DNA from: Bacteroidota bacterium
Lineage (GTDB): Bacteria > Bacteroidota > Ignavibacteria > Ignavibacteriales > Melioribacteraceae
Direction: 5' to 3'
Assembly: GCA_018818065.1 (NCBI GenBank)
Contig: JAHISV010000012.1
Span: forward strand, 372,001 to 436,000
DNA: 64,000 nucleotides
Positions 53,089-62,058 of the stretch are shown piece by piece (position 1 is the first letter of the stretch; every line of letters begins with the position of its first letter). The position numbers were made by a program, and so were the translations under genes. Under the pieces are notes generated by a model. The model was not told where the DNA came from and ran no database searches. It saw nothing but the letters and a program-made list of their open reading frames with translations.

Positions 53089-54375
53089 TTACTTTAAAAG
53101 AATCATCTTGCTGGTTTTAATAACATCACCCACTTCAAAAGTATACAAGTAGATCCCGCTTGAAATATTTCCTCCGTCGAATATCACTTCATGATTTCCG
53201 GAAGATTTCCTTCCGTTAACTAGTGTAGCCATTTGTCTGCCCAGCAAGTCAAAAACTTTAATGGATACGCTCGCTTCATAGGGAATTTGATATAGAATGA
53301 CCGTGGAAGCATTAAATGGATTTGGATAATTGGATATTGCAAACTGCGTGGGTAGTGCATCACAGTTATCAATTGAATTAATTAAATCAGCGGGAATGAT
53401 GTTAATTATTGCGGTTGACATTTTTAACCAGTCAGATTCATAATTCCTCAATCCATCGCGAATCTGCTCCAGATGAATAAACCTTCCACTATTTTTCGTT
53501 GCATAAGAATAACATGGATAGCTACTTCCATTAATTAAACGACCTTGGGTGTTTGTTGTTGCGGTTAATTTTGTCCAGGTTACATCTTCATGGGCAATTA
53601 CAAATGTTAAACTATTGTCAATACTAAATAATTCGTCTCTTAGAAGTGACAGATAGTCAATGCCATCAGGAGTTTTGTTGTTACCATTACTCATAATAAT
53701 AGCAGGGTCGCTACTTCCCTGAGTAAAGCCATGGAATTGGAAATACACCATGCTATCTAAACTGCTCTCAAATACTTCAGTTGCTTTTTGAAAAGTGCAT
53801 AATACATTATGTGCCGGATCAGATTGACGATAAGCTTCGCCCTCAGGGTTACATGCTGTTGTGCTTCCTGAACAATCTGACAACAGACTGCTGTTGCATC
53901 TTTTCGTGCCGCTTAAGAAAAAAGCATATGCACCCGTATTTTTAAAAACATATATACCCTGCTTTCCTGTATTATAGTCGTACTTTGGATGAGGGATCTG
54001 TATTACCAGTTTTTTCCTTTTTGGATATTTATTAATAATAAATGTACCCCAAAGATTACCGGAGTTAGATCTCAGGACATAATATTCATTACTTTCACTT
54101 CCCGAGTTATCAAGAACATTAAAAACTTTGTATCCAATTTCAGCAGCTTTTGTATTTGCCTCCGAATAATTCTTTTCTATTAAGAGATTTATAGATTCAC
54201 CAAATTTTTCAAGGTCTGCTAATTCCGGCTGCACATAATCATCTGTGCCTTCAGCAGTTGGAATATTATTAATTATGATATTAGTATAGCTAACAATGTT
54301 GTCAGTGATTACTTCCTGCGCGAAGCTTGTTGAAATAATCAAAATCAAGAATAAAAAATAGAATAATCTAGTCAT
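53089..54375 (-). CDS. T9SS-exported amidohydrolase-like protein, possible gamma-PGA hydrolase
   Basis: A 428-residue protein: signal peptide (1-19), a central catalytic-looking domain and a type A T9SS sorting domain (about 349-428: SNYPNPFN start, VFDLLGR, SGIYLYTF, SKMILLK end). The middle resembles the N-formylglutamate amidohydrolase/zinc carboxypeptidase-like fold. IPHPKYD (H129), FQFHGF (H215) and FIHLEQIRDGLR (E303) are in the right order for zinc ligands and a catalytic Glu. It overlaps pgsW by eight bases, so it belongs to the poly-gamma-glutamate operon. A surface or secreted enzyme that cuts gamma-glutamyl polymer is therefore plausible but unproven. Paired cysteines (160-183) suggest disulfides. 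Confidence 0.65.
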   Translation of the reverse strand: MTRLFYFLFLILIISTSFAQEVITDNIVSYTNIIINNIPTAEGTDDYVQPELADLEKFGESINLLIEKNYSEANTKAAEIGYKVFNVLDNSGSESNEYYVLRSNSGNLWGTFIINKYPKRKKLVIQIPHPKYDYNTGKQGIYVFKNTGAYAFFLSGTKRCNSSLLSDCSGSTTACNPEGEAYRQSDPAHNVLCTFQKATEVFESSLDSMVYFQFHGFTQGSSDPAIIMSNGNNKTPDGIDYLSLLRDELFSIDNSLTFVIAHEDVTWTKLTATTNTQGRLINGSSYPCYSYATKNSGRFIHLEQIRDGLRNYESDWLKMSTAIINIIPADLINSIDNCDALPTQFAISNYPNPFNASTVILYQIPYEASVSIKVFDLLGRQMATLVNGRKSSGNHEVIFDGGNISSGIYLYTFEVGDVIKTSKMILLK

Positions 54376-55453
54376 TAGGTTTTCTCAAATTAGTCTGGTA
54401 ATATTTAAATGAAAGCAAGAAGGACAATATCACAATGAGCAATAATACAGCCGCATATTTATTTATAGTGTTTGCAAAGTAGACATTTTCTGAATCGCCA
54501 TAGGTCATTCCGGGTTCAAGCGGGATTCCACTCTTTACAGACAAGTCCTTAATATTAAGTAGATGAATGAAGGGAATCCCTTCTTCCGAAACCCGATTTA
54601 TTATTCCTCTTTCTTCATCTGAACATATTTTGTAAGGTTTGTTATATCCATTTGGTATACTCACTGCATGCGCACAACTGCCAAGTGAGGCATGATTACC
54701 GCCAATGTTAATAAGAAGTGAGATTTTACTTTCTACCAGCAGTTCAGTTTTACGATTTATCGATTCGAGCAAATCCGCTGGTTGATAAATTGAATACCCA
54801 TTTCTCCCGGCGGCACTAATGAAAATACTGTCGGCATCTTCCAGCATACCTTCCCCCATGTCGTTCTCAGCACCTTTTGTTACGATGGCTGACCGATAGG
54901 GTAATTCGCCTGATTCTACTAACCAGTGTTCGTAGTCGAGCCAGGTGGCTAATGGTTGGTTAGCACCATGGCTTGAGGAACCTAAAGAACTAAAGAGAAC
55001 AACTTTTGCGCCTATCGTTTTACAAGCCGCCAGGGATGCGATTGCAAGTGCCGGAAAAGAACCGGAAATAGTAATGCCTATTTTTGAACTTGAATCTATT
55101 CCTTCCTCAAATAACATTTTAAGAATGACCGCTGAATAATCTGGATTAGTAGAGAGTTCTTTAGCTTCCAGTGAACCGAGAGTTGTCGTTAAGGGAGTAT
55201 ACTCATCACCAATCATAAATGAATTTGGCACAATGGATTTAGAATCTCCTGAAATACCAAGGTCTATCTTCTTCTCTTTAATTATATTAAACCAGTGTTG
55301 AGTTAATCCAGCGCTTTTTTTTAACCAGAGGTAGTGTGGGTCTCTTTCAGCAGTTTGAAATGAAGTCCTCAACAAACTTACACCTGCAAGCGATCCAACA
55401 AAAATCAGTGATAGCAAAAAACCAGATTTACTATTTATTTTACTTCGACTCAT
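54368..55453 (-). CDS. pgsW: Poly-gamma-glutamate system protein PgsW
   Basis: A 361-residue membrane-anchored protein with hydrophobic segments at each end (about 10-30 and 330-352) and a large extracytoplasmic domain containing ISGSFPALAIA, LFSSLGSSSHGAN and LINIGGNHASLG motifs. It matches the family called poly-gamma-glutamate system protein, found with pgsB and pgsC in Gram-negative and related bacteria in place of CapA. Biochemical role unknown; probably in export or anchoring of the polymer. Start overlaps the pgsC stop (TAATG); end overlaps the T9SS protein gene. Confidence 0.88.
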   Translation of the reverse strand: MSRSKINSKSGFLLSLIFVGSLAGVSLLRTSFQTAERDPHYLWLKKSAGLTQHWFNIIKEKKIDLGISGDSKSIVPNSFMIGDEYTPLTTTLGSLEAKELSTNPDYSAVILKMLFEEGIDSSSKIGITISGSFPALAIASLAACKTIGAKVVLFSSLGSSSHGANQPLATWLDYEHWLVESGELPYRSAIVTKGAENDMGEGMLEDADSIFISAAGRNGYSIYQPADLLESINRKTELLVESKISLLINIGGNHASLGSCAHAVSIPNGYNKPYKICSDEERGIINRVSEEGIPFIHLLNIKDLSVKSGIPLEPGMTYGDSENVYFANTINKYAAVLLLIVILSFLLSFKYYQTNLRKPND

Positions 55454-55878
55454 TAGATAATCACCACTACCAGATAGGTTAGAACCATAACAATGCCGAT
55501 ACTTGAAACAGTAGGAAGAATTCCCTGCCGTCCATATTCGTTAGCTATCAAGCCGGGAATAATGTATCCAATCGACTGTAAATCAAAATTGAAAGCAGCA
55601 ATGGGCTGAATAAACCCCATAATAATTACCTTAAGAGTAAAACCCAGAAGGAGAGCAATCAGCAAGCGCCGTCTTCCAAAGACAATAAAGTGATCGGACA
55701 GCAGTTTAATGAGATACCATACAATCAATGAGATGAGAATCGTTATAACTATTTTGAAAGGTTGATCAATGTACAAGACAAAATATGCCGGCGCAATTAC
55801 CCCGCCCGGAGATATTCCGAATATCTCGTAATAAATAAATCCTATTACCAATCCAACAAAGAAAATTTCCTGTAACAT
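55453..55878 (-). CDS. pgsC: Poly-gamma-glutamate biosynthesis protein PgsC/CapC
   Basis: A 141-residue integral membrane protein with four or five helices and the PgsC pattern: GLVIGFIYYEIFGISPGGVIAP at the N-terminus and a YIIPGLIANEYGRQG loop. It forms the membrane part of the gamma-glutamate ligase with PgsB. It lies three bases after pgsB and overlaps pgsW by one base. Confidence 0.93.
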   Translation of the reverse strand: MLQEIFFVGLVIGFIYYEIFGISPGGVIAPAYFVLYIDQPFKIVITILISLIVWYLIKLLSDHFIVFGRRRLLIALLLGFTLKVIIMGFIQPIAAFNFDLQSIGYIIPGLIANEYGRQGILPTVSSIGIVMVLTYLVVVII

Positions 55879-55881
55879 TTA

Positions 55882-57009
55882 TTATACTCTCTCAGTGAGA
55901 CTATTGATTATTTTGATACCCGAACCTTTAATATTTCCAAAACCAAACACTAATGAGTTTTTCTCAACATGTTCTTTTAAAATCATTGTGAAGCTATCAC
56001 ACATTTTATCGTTTACCTTGATAATTTTATTTTCAGCTATTCCGCCTCGCCGTAAAATTCTCTTTGCTAATCCGGTATTAGTACCCGTTAAAAAATATTT
56101 TTCCGAATTTGTGCCAGACAACCATTCCATGAATTTTACCGTTCGGAAAGGTCTGTCAGCTCTTGAATTAAACACAACGAAATTCTTAAATTTATTTTCG
56201 CTTCTATCATTAAAAACTTTTTTTGCCGAAGGCACATCATTAGCTGAAAAAGCATTTACAAACGACACATTAAAATCATCATGCTTTACCGGAATAATAA
56301 GTTTTTCGTGATCAATCATTCTAAGTCTGTCATAAAATTCATTAACCTTCAGATCAGCTTCAATGGCAAACATTTCAACCAAATTAAGATTATCGGGATG
56401 AACCCCTTCAATTAAAATGTTTTCTTTAGAGTAGGCATTGAAATTTGCAATTACTTTGCTGCCCCTTTCTGCTGCGTATCTCTTAATAGTTTCAAGGTGA
56501 TCTTTTTCTGTGGTGATTACTATACAATTTTTCGGAATGGCTTCACAAATTGATTCAGCCCACTCCTCCGGAGTTGACCCAAGTTCTTCTAAATGATCTT
56601 CTTTAATGTTGGTGATGATATAAAAATGCGGTCTGAGGACTTTACCTTCTAATTTTTGAAGCTCCGGATTTATTGACATGCACTCAAGAACAATAGCGTC
56701 TACTTTTAATCCGGCGGCTTTACGTATAACACCAAACTGTTCAGTTACACGCGCCCCGCCCCTTCTATTAATAATTTCAGATTCATTATCAGAGAAATAG
56801 ATAGTTGGAATAATACCCGTTATTTTGGATAGCACTTTAAAATCATTCAATCTGAGCAATGCGGCAATATATTTAACCGAAGTGGATTTACCCCTGGTAC
56901 CGTTGATCAATATTCTAATAGGTATTTTGCTCACTAACCGATTTAGATACCACTTTTCAGTAAAGAGCAGAAGAAGAATAATTGATATAAGTGTTATTGC
57001 TATTAACAT
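55882..57009 (-). CDS. pgsB: Poly-gamma-glutamate synthase PgsB/CapB
   Basis: ATP-dependent gamma-glutamate ligase of the Mur ligase family, 375 residues. An N-terminal membrane helix (1-17) precedes the P-loop NGTRGKS (36-42), a TGIIPT segment, the GARVTEQ region and the metal-binding ECMSINPELQ motif; TNIKEDHLEELG and a C-terminal FNSRADRP complete the PgsB signature. It polymerises glutamate through the gamma-carboxyl at the cytoplasmic membrane together with PgsC. Follows a gamma-glutamyltransferase gene by ten bases. Confidence 0.94.
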   Translation of the reverse strand: MLIAITLISIILLLLFTEKWYLNRLVSKIPIRILINGTRGKSTSVKYIAALLRLNDFKVLSKITGIIPTIYFSDNESEIINRRGGARVTEQFGVIRKAAGLKVDAIVLECMSINPELQKLEGKVLRPHFYIITNIKEDHLEELGSTPEEWAESICEAIPKNCIVITTEKDHLETIKRYAAERGSKVIANFNAYSKENILIEGVHPDNLNLVEMFAIEADLKVNEFYDRLRMIDHEKLIIPVKHDDFNVSFVNAFSANDVPSAKKVFNDRSENKFKNFVVFNSRADRPFRTVKFMEWLSGTNSEKYFLTGTNTGLAKRILRRGGIAENKIIKVNDKMCDSFTMILKEHVEKNSLVFGFGNIKGSGIKIINSLTERV

Positions 57010-57019
57010 AACTCAGCCA

Positions 57020-58693
57020 TTAATAACCCAGGGCCATTCCACCTCTTCTTTTATCTGCAGTTCCAAAGTATTCATGATTATCCCAATCAACAATGATAAA
57101 CTGTGCCCCGCCAAAAAACAAATCAAAATCTTCATATAACTTCAGATGGTGTCCCTTATTTTCCAATTCAGCTCTTATCGGTTCGCTAATCCTGCCTTCC
57201 AGATTAAGGAAGTCGTCATTCACCTGGCAATAAAACCGAGGCGCCTGATTAGCTTCTTCAGCATTCATTCCAAAATCAATTACATTAACCATTATTTCAG
57301 AGAGCGTGGCAATTATTCGTCCACCGCCAGGGGTTCCCAGACACATGAAAGGTTTGCCATCTTTCAATATTATTGTAGGTGCAATTGTGCTCCTTGGTTG
57401 TCTTCCAGCTCCCATTTTATTAACCTCGGCTTTAGAAGAGAAATTAGCATATGAGCTATTAAACAATATACCTTCAACAGAGAAACCACAGCCAAAAAAT
57501 GTTCCCAGTGTTTGAGTCAGACTAACCATGTTACCATCTTTATCTATGATAGAAATATGTGTTGTATGCCCTTGCTCTTCTTTTTCAATAGAAAAGCCCT
57601 CCGGGGTTTTCCTATAACCTGCCTCACCTGTTTTACTCTTATCAATGGTCAGGAATCTTTCTTTGGCAAAGGATTTTGAGGTCAATAATTCAAGAGGCAA
57701 TTCTGAGAAATCCGGATCTCCTACATTAAAATATCGATCAGCATATGAGCGTAAAAAAACTTCTGACATAAGATGAAGCACTTCTGCTGATTCTGTAAAA
57801 TGCCCCAACTCCTTAAAATCAATCTCTTCCAACATATTCATTGTCTGGATAATCGTCGCACCAGATTGGGGTGCATTTGCACTAAAGATTTCATAACCGC
57901 GGTAAGTTCCTTTTAAGGCATCAGTAACTTTTACATTATAGTTTTTTAGATCTTCTAAAGAAAATTTATTCCCGGCTTCATTAATTGCATTTACAATCTG
58001 AGTGGCTATGTAGCAGTCGTAAAATCCTTCTTTTCCCTCAGCAGCTATTACTTTAAGAGTATTTGCCAATTTTGATTGCTTTAAGGTATCACCTTCCATG
58101 AGAGGAAAACCATCCGGAAGAAAAATGTCCGAAGTCTCTTTGTATTGTTGTAGCACTTCAAGATTATCAAGAATAATACCCGCCAGTGTGTTGTCAATTT
58201 CGAAACCATTTGCCGCATACCGAACAGCATCTTTTGTTACACTGCTTAAATCAAGTGTCCCATAATTTTCCAATGCAGTAATTAATCCCGCTGTAGTCCC
58301 CGGCACCAATGCTGTTTTTGCATTTAACTTATCTATCTTACGGCTATATTCAATTTCATCAACCAGCCCGGGAGCTTTCTGATAATAATTTATATAATGA
58401 GTTTCATTCAGATCTTTTAAATAAATCGTCATACATCCACCGCCACCAAGACCAGAGCCGTCCGGTTCAACCACGCCTATGGCAAATGCAGCTGCAACGG
58501 CGGCATCAATGGCGTTACCACCTTCTTTTAAGATGCGCAGGGCAGTTTCTGTGGCAAGAGGATGAGCGGTAGATACCATACCATTTTTACCAACAGCTGG
58601 CTCTAGAACTTCCTGCTGTGAGAATAGAACAACATGAAGGGAAATAAAAATAATGCCCAGATGAACCATTCGGCGAAATGCTGTATTTTTCAT
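57020..58693 (-). CDS. Exported gamma-glutamyltransferase paralogue 1 (variant active site)
   Basis: A 557-residue N-terminal-nucleophile enzyme exported by a signal peptide and expected to cleave itself before T377 in the HTTHISIIDKDGN motif. GTPGGGRII and the C-terminal RRGGMALGY also fit the family. The position of the Arg that holds the gamma-glutamyl alpha-carboxylate (Arg114 in E. coli, in a DFRE context) reads NYYQ here, so this Arg is missing, unlike in the second paralogue. This suggests a polymer or non-standard substrate. Start set at ATG 58693, nine bases after GGAG; an ATG five codons earlier has no ribosome site. In the gamma-PGA locus it may trim, release or degrade polymer in the periplasm. 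Confidence 0.88.
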   Translation of the reverse strand: MKNTAFRRMVHLGIIFISLHVVLFSQQEVLEPAVGKNGMVSTAHPLATETALRILKEGGNAIDAAVAAAFAIGVVEPDGSGLGGGGCMTIYLKDLNETHYINYYQKAPGLVDEIEYSRKIDKLNAKTALVPGTTAGLITALENYGTLDLSSVTKDAVRYAANGFEIDNTLAGIILDNLEVLQQYKETSDIFLPDGFPLMEGDTLKQSKLANTLKVIAAEGKEGFYDCYIATQIVNAINEAGNKFSLEDLKNYNVKVTDALKGTYRGYEIFSANAPQSGATIIQTMNMLEEIDFKELGHFTESAEVLHLMSEVFLRSYADRYFNVGDPDFSELPLELLTSKSFAKERFLTIDKSKTGEAGYRKTPEGFSIEKEEQGHTTHISIIDKDGNMVSLTQTLGTFFGCGFSVEGILFNSSYANFSSKAEVNKMGAGRQPRSTIAPTIILKDGKPFMCLGTPGGGRIIATLSEIMVNVIDFGMNAEEANQAPRFYCQVNDDFLNLEGRISEPIRAELENKGHHLKLYEDFDLFFGGAQFIIVDWDNHEYFGTADKRRGGMALGY

Positions 58694-58720
58694 GAAAATA
58701 TTCTCCATTATAACAAAACT

Positions 58721-59737
58721 TTATTGTTTTTGTTTTTCAATAACCCTTTCCCATTCGAAGAAATCAGGGGTAAAAGTATAGTCAAAGAGTGCTTCTGCTG
58801 TAGCTGATGAAACCGGTTCAATAAGATCATATATGGAGCCAATCTTACCGGGAGTTATTTCGGCTTGAGATACCACTCTTACAGTTGTTAATGTATTATC
58901 GTAACGATTTGTGTATTTCTTATTAAACAATAATTCCACCATAAAAGGATTCGGGTTCAAATAGTCAATAACATTTATGTTTTTCTCCGAGAAAGCTTTG
59001 CGAAATTTATTATCAATATAACCATAATGAGTGCAATTATAACTGACGTATATGTCTTTGTCATCGTCTGATATATTTTTAACTGCATCATTTACATAGG
59101 CAGTTACGAGTGAATCCGTCAATCTACTTTCCGGATCCCTTTCTATATTCCCTGCAAGTTTAGAGCAGGAAATTAAAAATATTCGATCCCCGGTAATACC
59201 TTTTTCCATGAGCTGAGTTTTATGTTTCGCCTGTTCAACAGTCGTTTCTGTTGCAAACAAAATAACTTTTGCATCTCCATTATTAACTTTACTAAAAATC
59301 AGATTAACACCTGTATCTACAATTCCCACTACCGGGACCTCTGTTGTCTTAGAAAAATCAGTGAATTCATATATTACTGAAAGAGTATTGCAACCAATTA
59401 AAATTATATCAGGAGAAAATTCTTTATCCATGGCTGAAAGTGCATTATTAAAAACAATTACTTTCTCCTCTGTAGATTCCATTGAATTATAGCCTGATTC
59501 AAGATGTGGTTGAGCATTGAAAAATATAACTTCCACGTTTTGAAAAACTCCGGCATTCTTTATTTTTTCATTAATCTCAGCAGCAATGGACAAACCTCCT
59601 AACCCGGAATCAGTTACTAAAATTTTAACATTTTCTTTTTCATAGAAACTGTCAGGAATTGTATTGTAGGGAATTCTTTGGGAATGAATAGAGCTCGTTA
59701 ACAATAAGGATAAAATTACGGCTTTGATAAAGTTCAT
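58721..59737 (-). CDS. Exported glutamate/aspartate racemase homologue
   Basis: A 338-residue member of the Asp/Glu racemase family. Catalytic cysteines are C116 (GCNTLS) and C235 (NCTHYG), with the N-terminal D43-S44 (TDSGLGGLS) that supports them, so the active site looks intact. Unusually it begins with a signal peptide (FIKAVILSLLLTSSIHS), placing it outside the cytoplasm, unlike MurI. The start is ATG 59737 behind GGGAG; an upstream in-frame start would overlap the preceding gene and mask the signal peptide. It lies between two exported gamma-glutamyltransferases and probably interconverts D- and L-glutamate released from polymer. Confidence 0.85.
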   Translation of the reverse strand: MNFIKAVILSLLLTSSIHSQRIPYNTIPDSFYEKENVKILVTDSGLGGLSIAAEINEKIKNAGVFQNVEVIFFNAQPHLESGYNSMESTEEKVIVFNNALSAMDKEFSPDIILIGCNTLSVIYEFTDFSKTTEVPVVGIVDTGVNLIFSKVNNGDAKVILFATETTVEQAKHKTQLMEKGITGDRIFLISCSKLAGNIERDPESRLTDSLVTAYVNDAVKNISDDDKDIYVSYNCTHYGYIDNKFRKAFSEKNINVIDYLNPNPFMVELLFNKKYTNRYDNTLTTVRVVSQAEITPGKIGSIYDLIEPVSSATAEALFDYTFTPDFFEWERVIEKQKQ

Positions 59738-59753
59738 ATATTCTCCCAAAAGA

Positions 59754-61433
59754 TTAGTAACCAAGTGCGACACCGCCTCTTCGTGGATCACCATAGCCAT
59801 ATAATTTGCCCTCTTTAATCATAACCGCCTGAGCGCCCCCAAAATATTTGTCCAGCTCAGGATGTGTTTCAATTTTATGTCCCAGCGCTTCAAGCCCGGC
59901 AATAATCTCATTGCTTATTCCACCTTCAACATGAAGTTTTGTAGAATTTGAATAAATCCTTGGTGAAGAAATAGCCTCTTCAAGAGTCATGTTATAGTCG
60001 ATAAGATTGACTAATATCTGAGCTAGTGCTCCAATAATACGTGAGCCGCCCGGAGTTCCAATTGTAAGAAATGGTTTGTCGTCTTTATAGATTATTGTCG
60101 GAGCAATGCTGCTCACTGGTTTTTTGCCAGGCTTAATGGAATTAATATTTCCATCTTCAGGATCAAAATTACCGAGGTGATTATTTAATATTATCCCTGT
60201 TCCCGGCACAGTAATACCGGAGCCGAAGAATAAATTTATACTCTGTGTTAGCGCAATAATGTTGCCATACTTGTCCACAGCAGAGAAGTGAGTCGTGCTT
60301 CCTGATTCATAATTCTTTTTTTGTGTAAATATCGAATCACTTAACACACTTTTTTCAGAGATGAAGGATGCCAGAAGTTTGGCATAATCTTTATTGATGA
60401 GTTTCTGAACAGGAACATCAACAAAATCCGGATCCCCCATAAATTCATTTTTCTCAAGTCCAACAATTTTAATAGCCTCAGCTACCAGATGTAAATATTC
60501 CAGAGAATTGTGTTCCAGGCTTGTTAGATTAAGTGCGTCAATAATATTCAACAACTGTATCAGGTGTACACCCCCTCCGGATGGTGGTGCGGAGGAAACA
60601 ATTTTAAAATCTTTGTAATAACCCACAATAGGTTCTTTTACTTTCGCCTTATATGACGAGAGATCTTCGGCGCAAAGAGAGCCTCCACCTGTTTTTACAG
60701 CTCTGACAATTTTGTCAGCCAATTCGCCGCTATAAAAAGATTCAATCCCCCGTTCAGCCAAGTCTTCAAAAATCAAAGCGAGATCTTTATTAAATAATGT
60801 GTCACCCGGCTCGGGAGGAAAACCATCTACAAGGAAAAGTTCTTCCGTTTCAGGTGTGTGGGAAACCCGACCGTATTCTTCTAAAATAAGATCAGCCATG
60901 GTTTTGTTTACTGCAAATCCGTTGCGGGCTGCACGAATAGCCGGTTTAACCAGTTCATCAATACTCATTGTCCCGTATTCATTCAGAAGTAAACTCAATG
61001 CGGAGGGAACACCGGGAACACCAACAGATGCGCCGCCAAGATCTGTAATTAGCTTAAATTTGTTTTCCTCATCGTAATAATTTTGCGGTGATGTTAACAT
61101 GGGAGCTGTTTCTCGATAATCAATTGTAAGGGGCTCGGCGTTTCTCATCTGTAGTGTTAAAAAACCTCCACCTCCAAGACCGGAAGCATAGGGTTCAACA
61201 ACAGCCAGAACTAAAACACTTGCAATAGCAGCATCTACGACATTGCCGCCTGCCTTCAAAATCTCCAACCCGGCTTCGGAAGCCAGTGGATGAGCGCTTG
61301 CAACCATCCCATTTTCAGCAGAAACTACCTGAGCATTAATCCCAACTGTTAACACTATGAAAAGCATCAGGGAACTAACAAATTGAATTTTATTATTAAG
61401 AAATCTTATATTTTTATTCACCCCGCCATTCAT
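59754..61433 (-). CDS. ggt: Exported gamma-glutamyltransferase paralogue 2
   Basis: A 559-residue gamma-glutamyltransferase with a signal peptide (about 15-34) and the complete classic active site: DYRETAP with R107 for the substrate alpha-carboxylate, the nucleophile T380 in GSTTHFSAVDKYGN, VSSIAPT and GTPGGSRII loops. It hydrolyses or transfers gamma-glutamyl groups in the periplasm. It precedes the racemase gene by 16 bases. With paralogue 1 it suggests that the locus processes the polymer as well as making it. Confidence 0.92.
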   Translation of the reverse strand: MNGGVNKNIRFLNNKIQFVSSLMLFIVLTVGINAQVVSAENGMVASAHPLASEAGLEILKAGGNVVDAAIASVLVLAVVEPYASGLGGGGFLTLQMRNAEPLTIDYRETAPMLTSPQNYYDEENKFKLITDLGGASVGVPGVPSALSLLLNEYGTMSIDELVKPAIRAARNGFAVNKTMADLILEEYGRVSHTPETEELFLVDGFPPEPGDTLFNKDLALIFEDLAERGIESFYSGELADKIVRAVKTGGGSLCAEDLSSYKAKVKEPIVGYYKDFKIVSSAPPSGGGVHLIQLLNIIDALNLTSLEHNSLEYLHLVAEAIKIVGLEKNEFMGDPDFVDVPVQKLINKDYAKLLASFISEKSVLSDSIFTQKKNYESGSTTHFSAVDKYGNIIALTQSINLFFGSGITVPGTGIILNNHLGNFDPEDGNINSIKPGKKPVSSIAPTIIYKDDKPFLTIGTPGGSRIIGALAQILVNLIDYNMTLEEAISSPRIYSNSTKLHVEGGISNEIIAGLEALGHKIETHPELDKYFGGAQAVMIKEGKLYGYGDPRRGGVALGY

Positions 61434-61484
61434 CAGTATAGTTTCCGCTATTATTTACAATGTTACATTCAAAATGGAATAAAA

Positions 61485-62033
61485 CTATTTAAATAATTTA
61501 CCAAGTGGTTCAGCCGCAAGAGGAATTTTGGATACCAGTTCAAGCTTGACTTTTTGTTTCTTAGCCAGTTCCGTGAATAAACCATCCTCATTACCCTGCT
61601 CCACAACTATCATGTAGGATGATACTCCGGCAACTTCTTTTATAAAATTATCAGACTGCCCCTGTCTTCTGGCTTTACCACCAATATGAAGAAGGACTAC
61701 AGGAATCTTTAATTCTGCAGCCTGTTTCAATAATTCTTGTACTCTTTTTAACTCTTCGTCAGCACTAATACCCGCAGCGCCCAGTCCTTTTGAACTGAAA
61801 CCGGGAACAACAATAAGAGTTTTCACACCCTTAAGATCCTCAGCTTTTGCCATGGTAATGGTTTCGGCCTCCAATTTTTGTTTCTTTAGTAAAAGTCCAG
61901 CTAGTTTTACATCCGCGCTTTGACCTGCTGAAGTTACAAGAATAGGTCCTTCATATTTTTTACTTTCTTGTGCCTGGGTAGTAATAAAGGTCAGAGCAAG
62001 CATTAGCAATGTTAGCGATTTGAATAATCTCAT
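61485..62033 (-). CDS. DUF6305-like exported protein
   Basis: A 182-residue exported protein (signal peptide MRLFKSLTLLMLALTFITT). The mature part is a compact alpha/beta domain with LVTSAGQS at the start, VVPGFSSKGLGAAGIS and VVLLHIGGKARRQG motifs, like proteins annotated DUF6305 that occur next to gamma-PGA genes; I have not confirmed this by search. The start ATG 62033 is six bases after GGAG; an ATG four codons upstream has none. Possibly a binding protein for glutamate oligomers. No catalytic residues can be named. Confidence 0.7.
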   Translation of the reverse strand: MRLFKSLTLLMLALTFITTQAQESKKYEGPILVTSAGQSADVKLAGLLLKKQKLEAETITMAKAEDLKGVKTLIVVPGFSSKGLGAAGISADEELKRVQELLKQAAELKIPVVLLHIGGKARRQGQSDNFIKEVAGVSSYMIVVEQGNEDGLFTELAKKQKVKLELVSKIPLAAEPLGKLFK

Positions 62034-62058
62034 AAGTTTCTCCATTTCAATTTATTTT

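Noticed and set aside
59738-59800. Upstream extension of the racemase homologue
   Set aside because: It would overlap the preceding GGT gene and bury the signal peptide; ATG 59737 has a good GGGAG site.
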